Assembly (NCBI RefSeq): GCF_028618525.1
Contig: NZ_JAQITC010000006.1
Location: forward strand, 62,001-126,000
Length of the DNA: 64,000 nucleotides
From: Bartonella sp. AU55XJBT
GTDB taxonomy: Bacteria; Pseudomonadota; Alphaproteobacteria; Rhizobiales; Rhizobiaceae
Direction: 5' to 3'
Shown here: one piece after another, positions 19,153-29,509 of the stretch
Position numbering within the stretch: the first letter of the stretch is position 1
How the letters are laid out: every line of letters begins with the position of its first letter
Made by a program: the position numbers and the translations under genes
The notes under the pieces: model-generated
The model's input: only the letters and a program-made list of their open reading frames with translations
Database searches by the model: none
Told to the model about the DNA's origin: nothing

Positions 19153-20847
19153 TTATTGCAAACCAAATTTCAATTTTTCTTGAATTTGTTTAGAATTTTC
19201 TGGTTTTCCGTCAATTGCGTGATTCCATTGAAATATTGCTTCACGTTTACGTCCAACTTTCCAATAGGCATCCCCTAAATGATCATTCAATGTTGGATCC
19301 TCAGGTTGTAACCTGACAGCATTTTCCAATATTTGGACTGCTTTGTTGTATTCTTTTAGTTTATAATAAGCCCATCCTAAAGAATCAAGAATATGACTGT
19401 TGTGTGCTTGCAAAGCAGAAGCTTTTTGCAGCATATGGAGTGATTCTTCAAGCTTCTCACCTCGTTCTACAAGCGAATAAGCTAAATAGTTTAGAACCTG
19501 CGGTTGGTTTGGAAAAAATTCAAGGGCTTTTCGCAAATTAATTTCTGCTTTTGCCCACTGTTTTAAACGTTCAAAAGCAATACCACGTTGATAAAAAAGT
19601 TTCCAATCGTCCTGCTGAAAGTTCTTTATCTGAGCAATAGCGTAGTCTAGAGTTTGAGTCGCCTCAAGAAATTTATGATCCTGCATATAAAAAGCAACGA
19701 GCGTTATCAAAATGTTACGATCATTAGGAAATTTTTTATTTAACAATGTCAGTAGTTTTATTGCTTCTTTATAATTGTTGTTATTGGCAAGAAGGAATGC
19801 AAGATGAATTTGTCCATCTTTATAATAAGGAGATTTAGGGGATAAAGCGCGATAAAGTTTGATGGCTTGATGAGGATCATCCAATTTAGCAGAAATATGT
19901 GCGAGCTGAAACAGTGTTGCGTCATTTTGAGGATATAAGGCGAAAGATAATTGTTTGAAAATACGTGCAATGCGTCCTGAGTTTTTGTGGTTGAGGGCTG
20001 TTCCAAAATTATACAACACCTCGGCTGCTCCTTGTTGAGGTGTTTTAATCAACCTTTCTAAGAAAGTATTTTTTTCAATTTTTTCTCGAAAGTTTTTGAA
20101 AACCTCTCGAGCTGACAACATTTGTTCGCCATGCTGGATTGTCTGAAGAGCTTGGTTATGCATATTATGGCGCAATTGGAATGAGGCATAGGCTGTAATA
20201 ATACGTTCATAGGTATTAGGAGCGATAAGAGTGCCCTGTTTGTTATTCAATGCTTTAATAAAATATTTTTTTGCAGCCTGTGGTCGTTCTGCAAGGTCGC
20301 TCATAAGTGCTAGATGATAAGATATAAAAAGCTCATACCAGACAGGACCTTTGAGCTTCTTAAGATCAGCAATTGCTTGAGATTTTTGTCCAGATCCAAA
20401 TGTAATCCAAGCACCGATGAGTTCAGGTATTGGGTTATTGGCTGTGGGAGGTTCTTTCAATTGTAGAAGAAGCTTGGCATCCTTATAGTCTTTTTTGATG
20501 AGACTTTCTATTGATAACGTCAAGGAAACAAAGGGAGTTATAACATTTTGCTCTTTGAGTTTTTTAGCTTGTTGTACAGCTTCTTTAAAGTCTCCAACCG
20601 ATAGCATAGCTTCGAGGAGCTCTTTTTGTGTTTCGATGTTATCAGGTTGATAAACGAGTGCCTGTTTAAAATAATTGATCGCAAGATCTATTTTATTTTC
20701 ATGATTTGCAACCCTTCCAGCTAAATAAGCACCTGTAAATGAACTTGTATGAGTCGCCGTGCTTATTTTACTGTAGGTAGGGGATGGCATCAGCATAATA
20801 CCCACAATAAAGAAGGTAAAAAGTCGGGATACCGTTGCAGAGCACAT
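19153..20847 (-). CDS. Secreted tetratricopeptide repeat protein
   Basis: A 564-residue exported TPR protein. The N terminus MCSATVSRLFTFFIVG followed by a hydrophobic core and a PTYSK region looks like a signal peptide. About ten helical repeats follow. Clear TPR units include KIDLAINYFKQALVYQPDN (near residue 50), WAKAEINLRKALEFFPNQP and YNKAVQILENAVRLQPEDP in the C-terminal third. Proteins of this kind occur in rhizobia beside ispE or ispB and are of unknown precise role, probably a periplasmic scaffold. ATG 20847 has AAGGA eight bases upstream; ATG 20898 is a longer alternative without a good Shine-Dalgarno. It is followed on the same strand by glyQ-glyS. Confidence 0.85.
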   Translation of the reverse strand: MCSATVSRLFTFFIVGIMLMPSPTYSKISTATHTSSFTGAYLAGRVANHENKIDLAINYFKQALVYQPDNIETQKELLEAMLSVGDFKEAVQQAKKLKEQNVITPFVSLTLSIESLIKKDYKDAKLLLQLKEPPTANNPIPELIGAWITFGSGQKSQAIADLKKLKGPVWYELFISYHLALMSDLAERPQAAKKYFIKALNNKQGTLIAPNTYERIITAYASFQLRHNMHNQALQTIQHGEQMLSAREVFKNFREKIEKNTFLERLIKTPQQGAAEVLYNFGTALNHKNSGRIARIFKQLSFALYPQNDATLFQLAHISAKLDDPHQAIKLYRALSPKSPYYKDGQIHLAFLLANNNNYKEAIKLLTLLNKKFPNDRNILITLVAFYMQDHKFLEATQTLDYAIAQIKNFQQDDWKLFYQRGIAFERLKQWAKAEINLRKALEFFPNQPQVLNYLAYSLVERGEKLEESLHMLQKASALQAHNSHILDSLGWAYYKLKEYNKAVQILENAVRLQPEDPTLNDHLGDAYWKVGRKREAIFQWNHAIDGKPENSKQIQEKLKFGLQ

Positions 20848-20941
20848 GGAGCTAATCCTTTTTAAGATAATCAATCGATTGTGTCGTTTATAAATCATAT
20901 CTCATTACTTTTTTAAGAAATACTGCGATTCTTGCAAAGAA

Positions 20942-21958
20942 TCAGTTTACGCGCGCAATGCAAAACTCAACAGTTTCAACGAGAGCATTGTAAGCAAGAT
21001 TTTTATTCATAGGAATAAGAGCATTAATTGCCTGTTTTCCATAGATGCGTGCTTGTTCTATGGTATCTGTGATACTATTATATTTCTCCATTAAGTATTG
21101 CGCGTGTGCAAAGGCTTCGTCATTGCTATTGCCATCTTCAAGTGCTTCTTTCCAGAAAGCTTTTTCACCCATATTCCCACGCTCATATGCGAGAATTACA
21201 GGCATTGTGATCTTTCCTTCCCTAAAATCGTCCCCTATATTTTTTCCTAAATTTTGAGCACTACCGCTATAGTCAAGTGCATCATCAATCAATTGGAAAG
21301 CCAATCCTAAAGATGTTCCATAGTCCCGTAATGCAGAACGCTCTTTATTTCCATAACCAGCAACAATGGGACCTACTTCAGCAGCTGCCGAAAAAAGTGC
21401 CGCTGTTTTTGCATTGATGATTTTCAGATAGTCTGAAGGGCTGGTTTTGATATTTTTTGCGGCAGAAAGTTGCATAACTTCTCCTTCAGCAATAATTGCA
21501 GCAGCGTTTGCTAAGACAGAGAGCGCTTCTATAGAGCCAACATCAACCATCATTTTAAAAGCTTGTCCTAATAGGAAATCTCCAACAAGGACACTTGCTT
21601 GATTTCCCCAAATCATTCGTGCTGTAGATTTTCCGCGTCGTAAATCACTTTCATCAATCACATCATCGTGTAACAAAGTCGCTGTGTGCATAAATTCAAC
21701 GGCTGTTGCAAGTCTTATATGCCCGTCATATTGATAGCCGAACATATGAGCGGCAGCTAATGTGATCATTGGGCGTAACCGCTTTCCTCCTGATGAAATA
21801 AGATGATTGGAAATTTCAGGGATCATTTCAACTTCTGATTTTGCCATAGAGAGAATAAATTGATTGACGCGCTCCATATCATCTTTTGTGAGACGAATGA
21901 GAGATTGGAGGGATGTTTGATTATTTTGTGTTTGATCTAGTTTTGTGGCTACACTCAC
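20942..21958 (-). CDS. ispB: Polyprenyl (octaprenyl) diphosphate synthase
   Basis: A trans-isoprenyl diphosphate synthase that elongates farnesyl diphosphate to the C40-C50 side chain of ubiquinone. The first Asp-rich motif is LLHDDVIDESDLRRG (FARM) and the second is LAFQLIDDALDYSG (SARM); GGKRLRPMITLAAA is the N-terminal signature. GTG 21958 gives MSVATKLDQTQNN with GGGAG ten bases upstream; TTG 21985 is an alternative nine codons longer. ubiA, which uses the product, is at 31.4 kb. ispB as symbol is by function; exact chain length cannot be read. Confidence 0.92.
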   Translation of the reverse strand: MSVATKLDQTQNNQTSLQSLIRLTKDDMERVNQFILSMAKSEVEMIPEISNHLISSGGKRLRPMITLAAAHMFGYQYDGHIRLATAVEFMHTATLLHDDVIDESDLRRGKSTARMIWGNQASVLVGDFLLGQAFKMMVDVGSIEALSVLANAAAIIAEGEVMQLSAAKNIKTSPSDYLKIINAKTAALFSAAAEVGPIVAGYGNKERSALRDYGTSLGLAFQLIDDALDYSGSAQNLGKNIGDDFREGKITMPVILAYERGNMGEKAFWKEALEDGNSNDEAFAHAQYLMEKYNSITDTIEQARIYGKQAINALIPMNKNLAYNALVETVEFCIARVN

Positions 21959-22217
21959 AATATGTTGACTCCCAGAGTATTGCAATGGACATCTATGAAT
22001 TCTATTTTCTTAAATATTAGCATAAAGGGGGTTTTGTTTTGACTCAAGCCTTTGATGTTGCTTTGAAGTGCAAACTTTGAATGATCTGTGCAAGAGTATA
22101 TTTTAAAAGCTTGTATAATATTGTTTCTATGAGGGGTAAGGAAAAAAATTGCAACAGCTTTATTTAAGGCGTCATTGATAAGAAAAGTTCAGTTTATAAT
22201 GAATATTAGGCTTTTAA

Positions 22218-23006
22218 ATGGATAAAACAACGAATCAGAGTGATGAAACAATAGACAGTTTTCACCGCGGGAAATTTTATTTGGTTCAACCCCATAAACA
22301 TGGTCATCGTTCTGGAATGGATGCTATGTTATTAGCCAGCTTGGTTCCCACTGATTTAAAGGGAAAGGTTGTTGATTTAGGGGCGGGAGCTGGAGCAGCA
22401 GGGTTGGCTGTTGCTTCGCGTTGTTCACAAGTTCATGTTACATTGGTTGAACGCTCATCTTTTATGGTATCTTATGCACAAAAAACACTTATGCTAAAGC
22501 AAAATGAAAAACTTGCTGAGCGAGTTTGTTTATTAAAAGCAGATGTTAGTCTCAAAGGGAATGCTCGTGTAAAAGCAGGTCTGATAGATAATAGCTTTGA
22601 TTTTGCCATTATGAATCCGCCTTTTAACAATCCTGTGGATCGCAAAACACCTGATGAACAGAAGTCTGATGCACATGTTATGCCTGAAGCGATGTTTGAT
22701 CATTGGTTTCGAAGTGCAGCAGCCATCGTTAAACCAAGTGGATATTTAGGGCTCATTGCGCGTCCACAGTCACTAAGGGATATCTTACATACTCTAGAAG
22801 GCCGCTTTGGGAGTATCTGTATCATTCCCATTCATGCACGTGCGTCAACTCCGGCAATTCGTCTTTTATTTTACGCAAAACGGGGGAGCAGAGCAGCTTT
22901 ATCGATTTTACCAGCGTTGGTTATACATGAAGGTGAAGGGCATGCTTTTTCACCACGGATTGATGTAATCAATAATGGATGTATAAGTTTGTGGGAACTT
23001 TTGTAA
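22218..23006 (+). CDS. TrmN6-like tRNA1(Val) (adenine-N6)-methyltransferase
   Basis: A class I SAM-dependent methyltransferase of the 'MTS small' type (262 residues). It carries HRSGMDAMLLASLVP, the SAM-binding glycine loop VDLGAGAGAAGLAVAS (about residues 52-67) and the substrate-amino motif IMNPPFNNP (about 133-141). The NPPF motif indicates methylation of an exocyclic or ring nitrogen, as in TrmN6/YfiC, which modifies A37 of tRNA-Val. It sits next to the S49 peptidase and opposite ispB, an arrangement also found in rhizobia. Family confident; tRNA target inferred. Confidence 0.85.
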   Translation: MDKTTNQSDETIDSFHRGKFYLVQPHKHGHRSGMDAMLLASLVPTDLKGKVVDLGAGAGAAGLAVASRCSQVHVTLVERSSFMVSYAQKTLMLKQNEKLAERVCLLKADVSLKGNARVKAGLIDNSFDFAIMNPPFNNPVDRKTPDEQKSDAHVMPEAMFDHWFRSAAAIVKPSGYLGLIARPQSLRDILHTLEGRFGSICIIPIHARASTPAIRLLFYAKRGSRAALSILPALVIHEGEGHAFSPRIDVINNGCISLWELL

Positions 23007-23070
23007 TGTTCTCTTGTGTTTTTCAGTTTATTATTTAAAGTCTAAACTTTGTTGTTAAGGAGGCTTATCT

Positions 23071-23175
23071 TTGGGTGAAGTTATATTTCTGGTTTTTATG
23101 TGGGGATTGATTGGCGCTTTTGGATGGTATCGCGTTCTGCCTTTTTTGTGTCCTTGCCTATTTAATTGTTCTTAA
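23071..23175 (+). CDS. Candidate 34-residue membrane peptide
   Basis: A TTG-initiated frame of 34 codons preceded by a perfect AAGGAGG (23057-23063), followed by AAGGAG for the next gene. The translation MGEVIFLVFMWGLIGAFGWYR then VLPFLCPCLFNCS is one hydrophobic helix with a GW-type turn. It fills the gap between the methyltransferase and the S49 peptidase. Too short for standard gene calling; no family recognised. The strong ribosome binding site is the main support. Confidence 0.45.
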   Translation: MGEVIFLVFMWGLIGAFGWYRVLPFLCPCLFNCS

Positions 23176-23195
23176 ATTAAGGAGATTTTGTTTTG

Positions 23196-24041
23196 ATGGA
23201 TATTTTAAAAAATCTTATTCCACGCCGTTTTTCTTCTAATAAATTTGAAATTCCTGTTGTTCGCCTTAAAGGGGCAATTATGGATTCATCGTCTATATCT
23301 CGTACGCTTTCCCTCAGTAGATGTGCTAATCTTTTAGAAAAGGCTTTTGCGTACAAAAAAGCACCGGCTGTTGCAATTGTTATTAATTCTCCTGGTGGCT
23401 CTCCAGTGCAATCACGTTTTATTTTCAAGCGTATCCGCGATTTAGCAGAAGAAAACAATAAAAAAGTTCTTGTGTTTATTGAAGATATCGCAGCATCTGG
23501 TGGTTATATGATTGCTTGTGCGGGAGATGAAATTTTTGCAGATCCTTCTTCGATTGTTGGTTCCATTGGGGTGGTTTCAGCTTCCTTTGGTTTTCCGGAG
23601 CTTTTGAAGAAAATTGGTGTGGAACGACGCGTTTACACAGCAGGAAAGAATAAGGTTACACTAGATCCATTTCAGCCTGAAAAAAAAGCTGATATTGAGC
23701 ATTTGAAATCTCTCCAACTTGAAGTTCATCAAACTTTTATTGATTTGGTGAAAGAACGGCGTGCAGCGAAGTTATCAAATGATCCAGATATTTTTACAGG
23801 AATGTTTTGGAGTGGAAAGAAAGGCGTTGAACTTGGTCTGATTGACGGGTTGAATGATGTACGCTCTGTTATTAAGGAACGCTTTGGTAATGATGCAAAA
23901 ATTCGACTTATTACACCTCCAAAAAGTTTTTTAGGGTTTAAAACGCCTTCAGGAGTGACGGCACATGCAGTTTATACGGCTGTTGACAGTGCTTTGATGG
24001 CCGCAGAAGAGCGGGCACTTTGGCAGCATTATGGTTTATGA
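23196..24041 (+). CDS. S49-family signal peptide peptidase-like protease (SppA/SohB type)
   Basis: A membrane-associated serine protease of peptidase family S49 (281 residues). It has the INSPGGSPVQS motif (about residues 66-76) and the catalytic serine in EDIAASGGYMIACAGDEIFA (about 98-117). SSIVGSIGVVSASFGFPELLKKIG and an AGKNK segment (probable general-base lysine region) follow. It probably degrades cleaved signal peptides or membrane peptides. AAGGAG precedes the start; ATG 23196 was chosen over the adjacent TTG 23193. The protein has no obvious N-terminal membrane helix, as in other short rhizobial S49 members. Confidence 0.9.
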   Translation: MDILKNLIPRRFSSNKFEIPVVRLKGAIMDSSSISRTLSLSRCANLLEKAFAYKKAPAVAIVINSPGGSPVQSRFIFKRIRDLAEENNKKVLVFIEDIAASGGYMIACAGDEIFADPSSIVGSIGVVSASFGFPELLKKIGVERRVYTAGKNKVTLDPFQPEKKADIEHLKSLQLEVHQTFIDLVKERRAAKLSNDPDIFTGMFWSGKKGVELGLIDGLNDVRSVIKERFGNDAKIRLITPPKSFLGFKTPSGVTAHAVYTAVDSALMAAEERALWQHYGL

Positions 24042-24283
24042 TGGAAAAAGATCATTCAAGCAAAAGGGATTTTTATCTAAAAACAGATGTTAGAAGAAAA
24101 AAGGCTTGAAATGATACGAATGAGAACATGGTGTTTATTTTGTATGAGAGTTCTTCATAATATTTATTGTTTGTTTAGAAAAAAATTAAGAATATTTCGA
24201 ACGATTTATAGGGCAGGTGCTAAAAGTATGAATAAAAGGGGGAGAGTTGTAAAAGATTCCTGTAAAAATGAATATTACGTCAT

Positions 24284-25192
24284 ATGACATCGGATGTACA
24301 AGTTTCATTCCAAAGACATTCTTATGTGTTTACACCCATTAAATTGAATTTAGCTCTGCATGTTGTAGGACAACGTGCTGATGGTTATCATTTAATAGAA
24401 AGTTTGGTTTATTTTAGTCTTAGCGGTGATTATCTACACTATGCGCCGTGTGAAAGTGACCAGTTTGTTTTAACGGGACCGTTTGCAAAAGAACTTGTAT
24501 CTCATTCAGATAATTTGGTTATTCGCGCACAGGATTTTATGCGTAAAACTTTTCCTGAAAGGGCTCAACCTGCTTTTTTTCGCCTTGTAAAAATGCTCCC
24601 TATTGCTTCAGGCATTGGTGGTGGCTCAGGCGATGCCGCAGGAGTTCTCAGTATATTGCGTCAACAGTGGAATCTTGATTGTTCTTGTGAAAAATTAGCA
24701 AAAATGAGTTTAGTTCTTGGTGCTGATGTTCCCATGTGTCTTTTTGCATTGGAATATCAGCAGCCACTTTTAGTTAAAGGGATTGGTCAAGAGATTATAC
24801 GACTAAAGGAAGCTTGTTCTCTTGCGATAGTATTGGTTAATCATGGACAGGAGATTTCAACACAAGCTGTTTTTAAAGCGTTAGATAAGCGCCATCATCC
24901 TTCTTTAAAAATTGATCCAGTTGCTTTAAAGAGCGTTGATTCATTGGTTGAAGCTTTACAAGAAACGCGTAATGATCTTTTTGTCTCTGCTTTAAAAATG
25001 GCACCTCAATTAACACAAGTGTTATCTATATTAGATGAATGTGGCTCTCTTTTTTCTCGTATGTCTGGAACGGGGGCAACTTGTTTTGGTATTTTTAAAA
25101 ATCAACAAGCAGCACAACAGGCAGCTCTTTTTATCAAATCAATGCACCCAAATTGGTTTGTAAAACCGATCATGACTTTGGGAACGATTTGA
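24284..25192 (+). CDS. ispE: 4-diphosphocytidyl-2-C-methyl-D-erythritol kinase
   Basis: GHMP-family kinase that phosphorylates CDP-methylerythritol in the MEP isoprenoid pathway. Motif 1 is [19 protein letters not shown] (about residues 18-36), the ATP-binding glycine loop is [16 protein letters not shown] (about 106-121), and motif 3 is [12 protein letters not shown] near residue 264. Length 302 is normal. The ATG overlaps the end of a doubtful 66-codon upstream frame by four bases. dxs and ispH of the same pathway are also in this window, at separate loci. Confidence 0.95.
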   Translation: MTSDVQVSFQRHSYVFTPIKLNLALHVVGQRADGYHLIESLVYFSLSGDYLHYAPCESDQFVLTGPFAKELVSHSDNLVIRAQDFMRKTFPERAQPAFFRLVKMLPIASGIGGGSGDAAGVLSILRQQWNLDCSCEKLAKMSLVLGADVPMCLFALEYQQPLLVKGIGQEIIRLKEACSLAIVLVNHGQEISTQAVFKALDKRHHPSLKIDPVALKSVDSLVEALQETRNDLFVSALKMAPQLTQVLSILDECGSLFSRMSGTGATCFGIFKNQQAAQQAALFIKSMHPNWFVKPIMTLGTI

Positions 25193-25472
25193 GAAATAAA
25201 AACTTCTATTTTACCCTGATTCTATTATACATAATGAAGAGGGGGCTAAAAAAATCTATTTTTTGTTTTCTGGATGAAATAAATACATACTAGAATAAGC
25301 TTTTAGAAGAGAAAATGGACGTTAGGATATTCTTTCATTTCACATTTTATTTCTATCTTTTGTGCAAGAATTCATGCAATATTTAAAGAGCTATTTAAAA
25401 CTGTAATGCTTGCAATAAATAAGCAGGTTACAGGAATAGGTGGGTGTTTGTTGTATTTGTGATTTATTAAAG

Positions 25473-26114
25473 ATGTTTAATTTGCCGCTTCAGCCAAACT
25501 TTTCATATGAATTGGATTTGCAAAACCAAGGTTTTTTGCATATAGCTGGGGTTGATGAAGTAGGACGGGGACCTCTCGCTGGACCTGTGGTAACGGCAGC
25601 AGTTATCTTGGATAAAAATCATATTCCTGATGGGTTGAATGATTCAAAAAAGCTTTCTTTCCTTCAACGTAGTAAACTTTATCATGAAATCTTGCAAAGT
25701 GCATTAGCGGTTTCAGTCTCTAGTCTTTGCGCCCTTACAATTGATCAGACTGATATTAGAAAAGCAACTTTGGAAGCAATGCGGCGCTGTATTACAGGGC
25801 TAGCTGTTCCAGTTCACTATATCCTTGTTGATGGACGTGATATTCCCTCTCAGCTCTCCTGTCCCGCAACGGCATTAATTAAGGGTGATCAGCGTTCGGT
25901 TTCAATTGCAGCCGCATCTATTATTGCGAAAGTAACACGTGATCGGATGATGGAATGTGCTGGACAAGTTTATAAAGGATATGGTTTCGAGAAGCATGTA
26001 GGGTATGCAACGCTAGCTCATCGTACAGCTCTTGATAAAAAGGGGCCAATTGTAGGATTACATCGTTATAGTTTTGCGCCACTCAAAGAGCGTTATAGGA
26101 ATGATGTGTTATGA
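25473..26114 (+). CDS. rnhB: Ribonuclease HII
   Basis: Removes RNA from RNA-DNA hybrids and single misincorporated ribonucleotides. The active-site strand is [17 protein letters not shown] (Asp and Glu), followed by DSKKLS, the DGRDIP segment and [15 protein letters not shown] with the remaining acidic and lysine residues. ATG 25473 ([10 protein letters not shown]) was chosen; the frame extends to GTG 25440. The gene overlaps the next by ATGA, so it is in an operon with the Sua5 and FAD-oxidase genes. 213 residues. Confidence 0.95.
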   Translation: MFNLPLQPNFSYELDLQNQGFLHIAGVDEVGRGPLAGPVVTAAVILDKNHIPDGLNDSKKLSFLQRSKLYHEILQSALAVSVSSLCALTIDQTDIRKATLEAMRRCITGLAVPVHYILVDGRDIPSQLSCPATALIKGDQRSVSIAAASIIAKVTRDRMMECAGQVYKGYGFEKHVGYATLAHRTALDKKGPIVGLHRYSFAPLKERYRNDVL

Positions 26115-27073
26115 CGATTCGACCACTTAATAGCGTTTCGATAAAAGAAGCAATAGCGCTTCTTGAACAAGGAAGGTTAGTAGCATTACCAACGGAAACT
26201 GTTTATGGATTAGCGGGCGATGCAACCAATGGAAGGGCACTTTCTTCTATTTTTTCTACAAAAAAGCGTCCGCAATTTAACCCTCTTATTGCGCATGTCA
26301 ACGGTATTGAAATGGCGGAGCGCTATGTTGAAATTGATTTTCTTTCACGCCAACTCATGGAAGCGTTTTGGCCAGGTCCTTTGACATTTGTTTTACCCTT
26401 AAAAACACAACATGATATCCATCCCTTAACGACTGCTGGTTTAAATACATTAGCTATTCGTTTTCCAGACAGTCGTTTTGCGGAAATTGTTCAATGTTTT
26501 GGCCGTCCACTTGCTGCTCCTAGTGCGAATCAATCGGGGCGTCTTAGTCCTACTTCGGCTGAGGCTGTTTTTGCATCTTTGGGGGAATCTGTTCCTTTGA
26601 TATTAGACGGAGGACCTGCTAAAATAGGGCTTGAATCAACGATTATTAAGATTTGTGGTGAAAATATTTATCTTTTGCGTCCAGGGGGGCTTGCAGCTGA
26701 TAAAATTGAAAAAGTTGTGGGGAAGTCTTTAAAACGGAGAGATCAAAGGGCGGCGATTGAAGCTCCAGGGATGTTAAAGTCACATTATGCTCCCAATGCT
26801 GCGATTCGTTTGAATATAGAAAAGGTGGAAAATGGTGAAGCGCTTTTAGCATTTGGCCCAAAGCGCGTTATGGGAGCTGAAAATGCAGTTTTTATTTTAA
26901 ACCTTAGCGAAGAAGGAAAGTTAGAAGAGGCAGCTTCTCATTTATTTCAATACATGAAGGAATTGGATTCATTTAAAGTGAGATGTATTGCAGTAGAACC
27001 TATTCCATCATATGGATTAGGGGAGGCTATCAATGATCGTCTTATAAGGGCTGCAGCTCCAAGGGAGAAATGA
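26111..27073 (+). CDS. L-threonylcarbamoyladenylate synthase (Sua5 type)
   Basis: Makes threonylcarbamoyl-AMP for t6A37 modification of ANN-decoding tRNAs. The N-terminal YrdC domain shows [15 protein letters not shown] (about residues 21-35), KKRPQFNPL and [12 protein letters not shown]. The C-terminal Sua5 domain (about 215-320) begins after [11 protein letters not shown], making this the two-domain Sua5 form rather than short TsaC. Its start overlaps the rnhB stop (ATGA). A downstream FAD oxidase starts at once. High confidence in family. Confidence 0.94.
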   Translation: MTIRPLNSVSIKEAIALLEQGRLVALPTETVYGLAGDATNGRALSSIFSTKKRPQFNPLIAHVNGIEMAERYVEIDFLSRQLMEAFWPGPLTFVLPLKTQHDIHPLTTAGLNTLAIRFPDSRFAEIVQCFGRPLAAPSANQSGRLSPTSAEAVFASLGESVPLILDGGPAKIGLESTIIKICGENIYLLRPGGLAADKIEKVVGKSLKRRDQRAAIEAPGMLKSHYAPNAAIRLNIEKVENGEALLAFGPKRVMGAENAVFILNLSEEGKLEEAASHLFQYMKELDSFKVRCIAVEPIPSYGLGEAINDRLIRAAAPREK

Positions 27074-27075
27074 AC

Positions 27076-28485
27076 ATGGAGCAGGAATTAATTGAGAGGT
27101 TTAGAGAAATTGTTGGTGCCAAGCATGCTATAACAGATCAGGCATTGATTGCACCGTATTTGCTTGAAGAGCGAGGGATTTTTCATGGCAGAACACCCTT
27201 ACTTTTACGTCCATCTTCACCGCAAGAAATCTCGTTGATTATGCAGTTAGCGAGCCAAACACGCACACCAATCGTACCTCAGGGTGGAAACACAGGGCTT
27301 GTGGGGGGGCAACAACCAGATGAAAGAGGAGAGAGCGTTCTTTTATCTATGGAGCGGTTAAATAAGATGAGAGCGATAAATCTTGAGGGGAATTTTGCTG
27401 TTGTAGAAGCTGGTGTGATTTTACAGGATTTACAAAAAAAAGTAGATGAATCAGGTCGTTTTTTCCCTCTTTCTTTGGCATCTGAAGGTTCTTGCCAAAT
27501 AGGGGGAAATCTTTCTTCGAATGCTGGAGGAACTGCTGTTTTAGCCTATGGCAATATGCGTGATCTTTGTCTTGGTTTAGAAGTTGTTTTACCGGACGGT
27601 CGCCTTTTGGATGATTTGCGCTTTGTTAAAAAAGATAATAGCGGTTACGATTTAAAAAATCTTTTTATTGGTGCAGAAGGTACATTAGGCGTTATAACCG
27701 CGGCCGTTTTGAAGATTTTTCCAAAAATAAAAGGAAAAGCCGTTTCTTTGGTGGGGTTACATAGTCCAGAAAAGGCTCTAGAGTTTTTATCTCTGGCTCA
27801 AGAATATGGAGGAGGGATGGTGACGGGTTTTGAGCTCATGGGAAATCTCAGTTTTCAAATGGCTTTAGATTATAAGATGTGTGTGAAGTCTCCTTTTGAG
27901 CAAAAACATGAATGGTATGTATTAATGAATATTTCATCGTTGCAAGGCAATGATGAAGCATTATCCGTGTTGAGTATTATTTTAGAAAAAGCCTTAAAAA
28001 AGGCGGTGATAGAAGATGCGATTGTTGCACAATCTTTAAAACAGCAAGATTTTTTCTGTCAATTGCGTGAAGCTATATCACCAGCACAGAAGTTAGCGGG
28101 AGGATCGATTAAGCACGATATTGCAGTACCACTTGCTTCCATTCCTGATTTTATTGCTGAAGCAGCACTTATTGTTGAAGATATCGCTCCAGGGGCAAGA
28201 GTGGTTTGTTTTGGACATATGGGGGATGGAAATTTGCATTATAATGTTACACAACCAATAGGCGCTGATATGACAGTATTCTTGCAGTTATGGTCAAAAA
28301 TGAACCATCGTATTCATAGGTTAGTGATGGACTATCAAGGTGCATTTTCTGCTGAGCATGGAATTGGTCAGCTTAAGCGAGAAGAACTTCGTTCTTTTAA
28401 ATCGCCTGTCGCATTGGATATTATGCGAGGGATAAAAAAAACACTCGATCCTTTGGGGATCATGAATCCTAGAAAAGTATTATAA
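27076..28485 (+). CDS. FAD-binding oxidase, GlcD / D-2-hydroxyglutarate dehydrogenase type
   Basis: A flavoprotein of the FAD_binding_4 (PCMH) plus FAD-oxidase C-terminal class (469 residues). The FAD diphosphate motif is PIVPQGGNTGLVGGQ (about residues 71-85). SEGSCQIGGNLSSNAGG and GAEGTLGVITAA follow, and the C-terminal domain shows CFGHMGDGNLHYNV with metal and substrate histidines and FSAEHGIGQLKR. The family oxidises 2-hydroxy acids such as D-2-hydroxyglutarate, D-lactate or glycolate; the closest neighbourhood pattern in rhizobia suggests a D-2-hydroxyacid dehydrogenase, but the substrate is not fixed by sequence. AAGGGAG is eight bases before ATG 27076; ATG 27070 overlaps the previous stop and is an alternative. 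Confidence 0.9.
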   Translation: MEQELIERFREIVGAKHAITDQALIAPYLLEERGIFHGRTPLLLRPSSPQEISLIMQLASQTRTPIVPQGGNTGLVGGQQPDERGESVLLSMERLNKMRAINLEGNFAVVEAGVILQDLQKKVDESGRFFPLSLASEGSCQIGGNLSSNAGGTAVLAYGNMRDLCLGLEVVLPDGRLLDDLRFVKKDNSGYDLKNLFIGAEGTLGVITAAVLKIFPKIKGKAVSLVGLHSPEKALEFLSLAQEYGGGMVTGFELMGNLSFQMALDYKMCVKSPFEQKHEWYVLMNISSLQGNDEALSVLSIILEKALKKAVIEDAIVAQSLKQQDFFCQLREAISPAQKLAGGSIKHDIAVPLASIPDFIAEAALIVEDIAPGARVVCFGHMGDGNLHYNVTQPIGADMTVFLQLWSKMNHRIHRLVMDYQGAFSAEHGIGQLKREELRSFKSPVALDIMRGIKKTLDPLGIMNPRKVL

Positions 28486-28628
28486 TTCAAGAATGCTGAT
28501 CTATATTTTTGTTTAGGTTTTAATAACCAAAAAAGAAACAAGTTGTTTTTTATTCAAACTTTTAATAATCCAATGAGGAAAAGTTGCTAAAAGGTGTATG
28601 TTATTTAAGATAAATTGGGACACTGTAT

Positions 28629-29156
28629 ATGGCTAATCAATGCTTTAATCAGGCAAAAGCGGTGCTTGAATTTCGGTTGGATCCGTGCCATTTGCCACAA
28701 ACGACAACGTATTTTTCATCTAAAACGGGTAATAAGGTCATTTGTTCGTTAAATGAACGCGGTGTTTTTTTTAAAACGGATAAACCTTCAAGCTTATCGC
28801 ATTTAGTACCTCCTTATCATTTCAAAGGAATTGCGGCACGTACTGTAAAAACACGTTCAGGAGAAAGAGCTGTTGCATTAGAATTATTTCATGCAGATGA
28901 AGAATCTTGTATTCCACTTTTGGTTTCTAGAGATTTGAATAATGTTCTTCTGGATTGGCGATTATGGGCGGATACTTATGGCCTTCCCATGCTTATGGTT
29001 AATGAAGATAATCGTATTGTGACTGTAAAAGATCGTTCTGATTTACATCGGTTTTTTTATACAACAAGGCTTTCTAAACAAAAGCGTTTTTTACTTCGTT
29101 ATAGCAATCCGTTAGGCTTGCGTTTGGTGATTGCGAATCGAGTGGCACTCCAGTAA
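28629..29156 (+). CDS. DUF6101-like conserved rhizobial protein
   Basis: A 175-residue soluble protein of unknown function. The pattern RLDPCHLPQTTTY near the N terminus, then FKGIAARTV, VALELFHADEESCIPLLVS, LLDWRLWADTYGLPMLMVN (about residues 107-125), and a basic C terminus (KQKRFLLRYSN) resembles the DUF6101 family that I recall from Rhizobiales. That assignment is from memory of the family pattern and not from a search. It lies 140 bases after the FAD oxidase, possibly in the same unit, and has its own ATG with a weak Shine-Dalgarno. Confidence 0.7.
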   Translation: MANQCFNQAKAVLEFRLDPCHLPQTTTYFSSKTGNKVICSLNERGVFFKTDKPSSLSHLVPPYHFKGIAARTVKTRSGERAVALELFHADEESCIPLLVSRDLNNVLLDWRLWADTYGLPMLMVNEDNRIVTVKDRSDLHRFFYTTRLSKQKRFLLRYSNPLGLRLVIANRVALQ

Positions 29157-29509
29157 CATTCATATGCATTCATTTTTATGCGACCATAAGCATCGATCTT
29201 GTTACGCTATACAACATCGTTGTTTAGGGTGGTGATGTGAGGCTTGTAAGCTTTACATATGAAGTATTTTTAAAAGGATGAGGTAAATATTCTTAAGTTT
29301 TCCTGTCTGTCTTTGTATAAGTGAAGCATATGAGTGGAAATCAAAGGCAATCCACCCAATAAGAATCCATATTATTTACAGACGAGATTTGGTATGAGTC
29401 TTCGTTCTTTTAGGCAAAAAAGAAGTCAATGATTGTGAATGAGAGTTTTTTAAACAGCATACATGGGCAGCTGGAATCGGTTAAAAGGCCATATTAAATG
29501 CTTCTTTTA

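Noticed and set aside
24087..24287. 66-codon frame ending in the ispE start (ATGA overlap)
   Set aside because: The overlap looks operon-like, but the sequence is Arg/Cys/Tyr-rich without a family pattern and has no Shine-Dalgarno; kept out pending conservation data.
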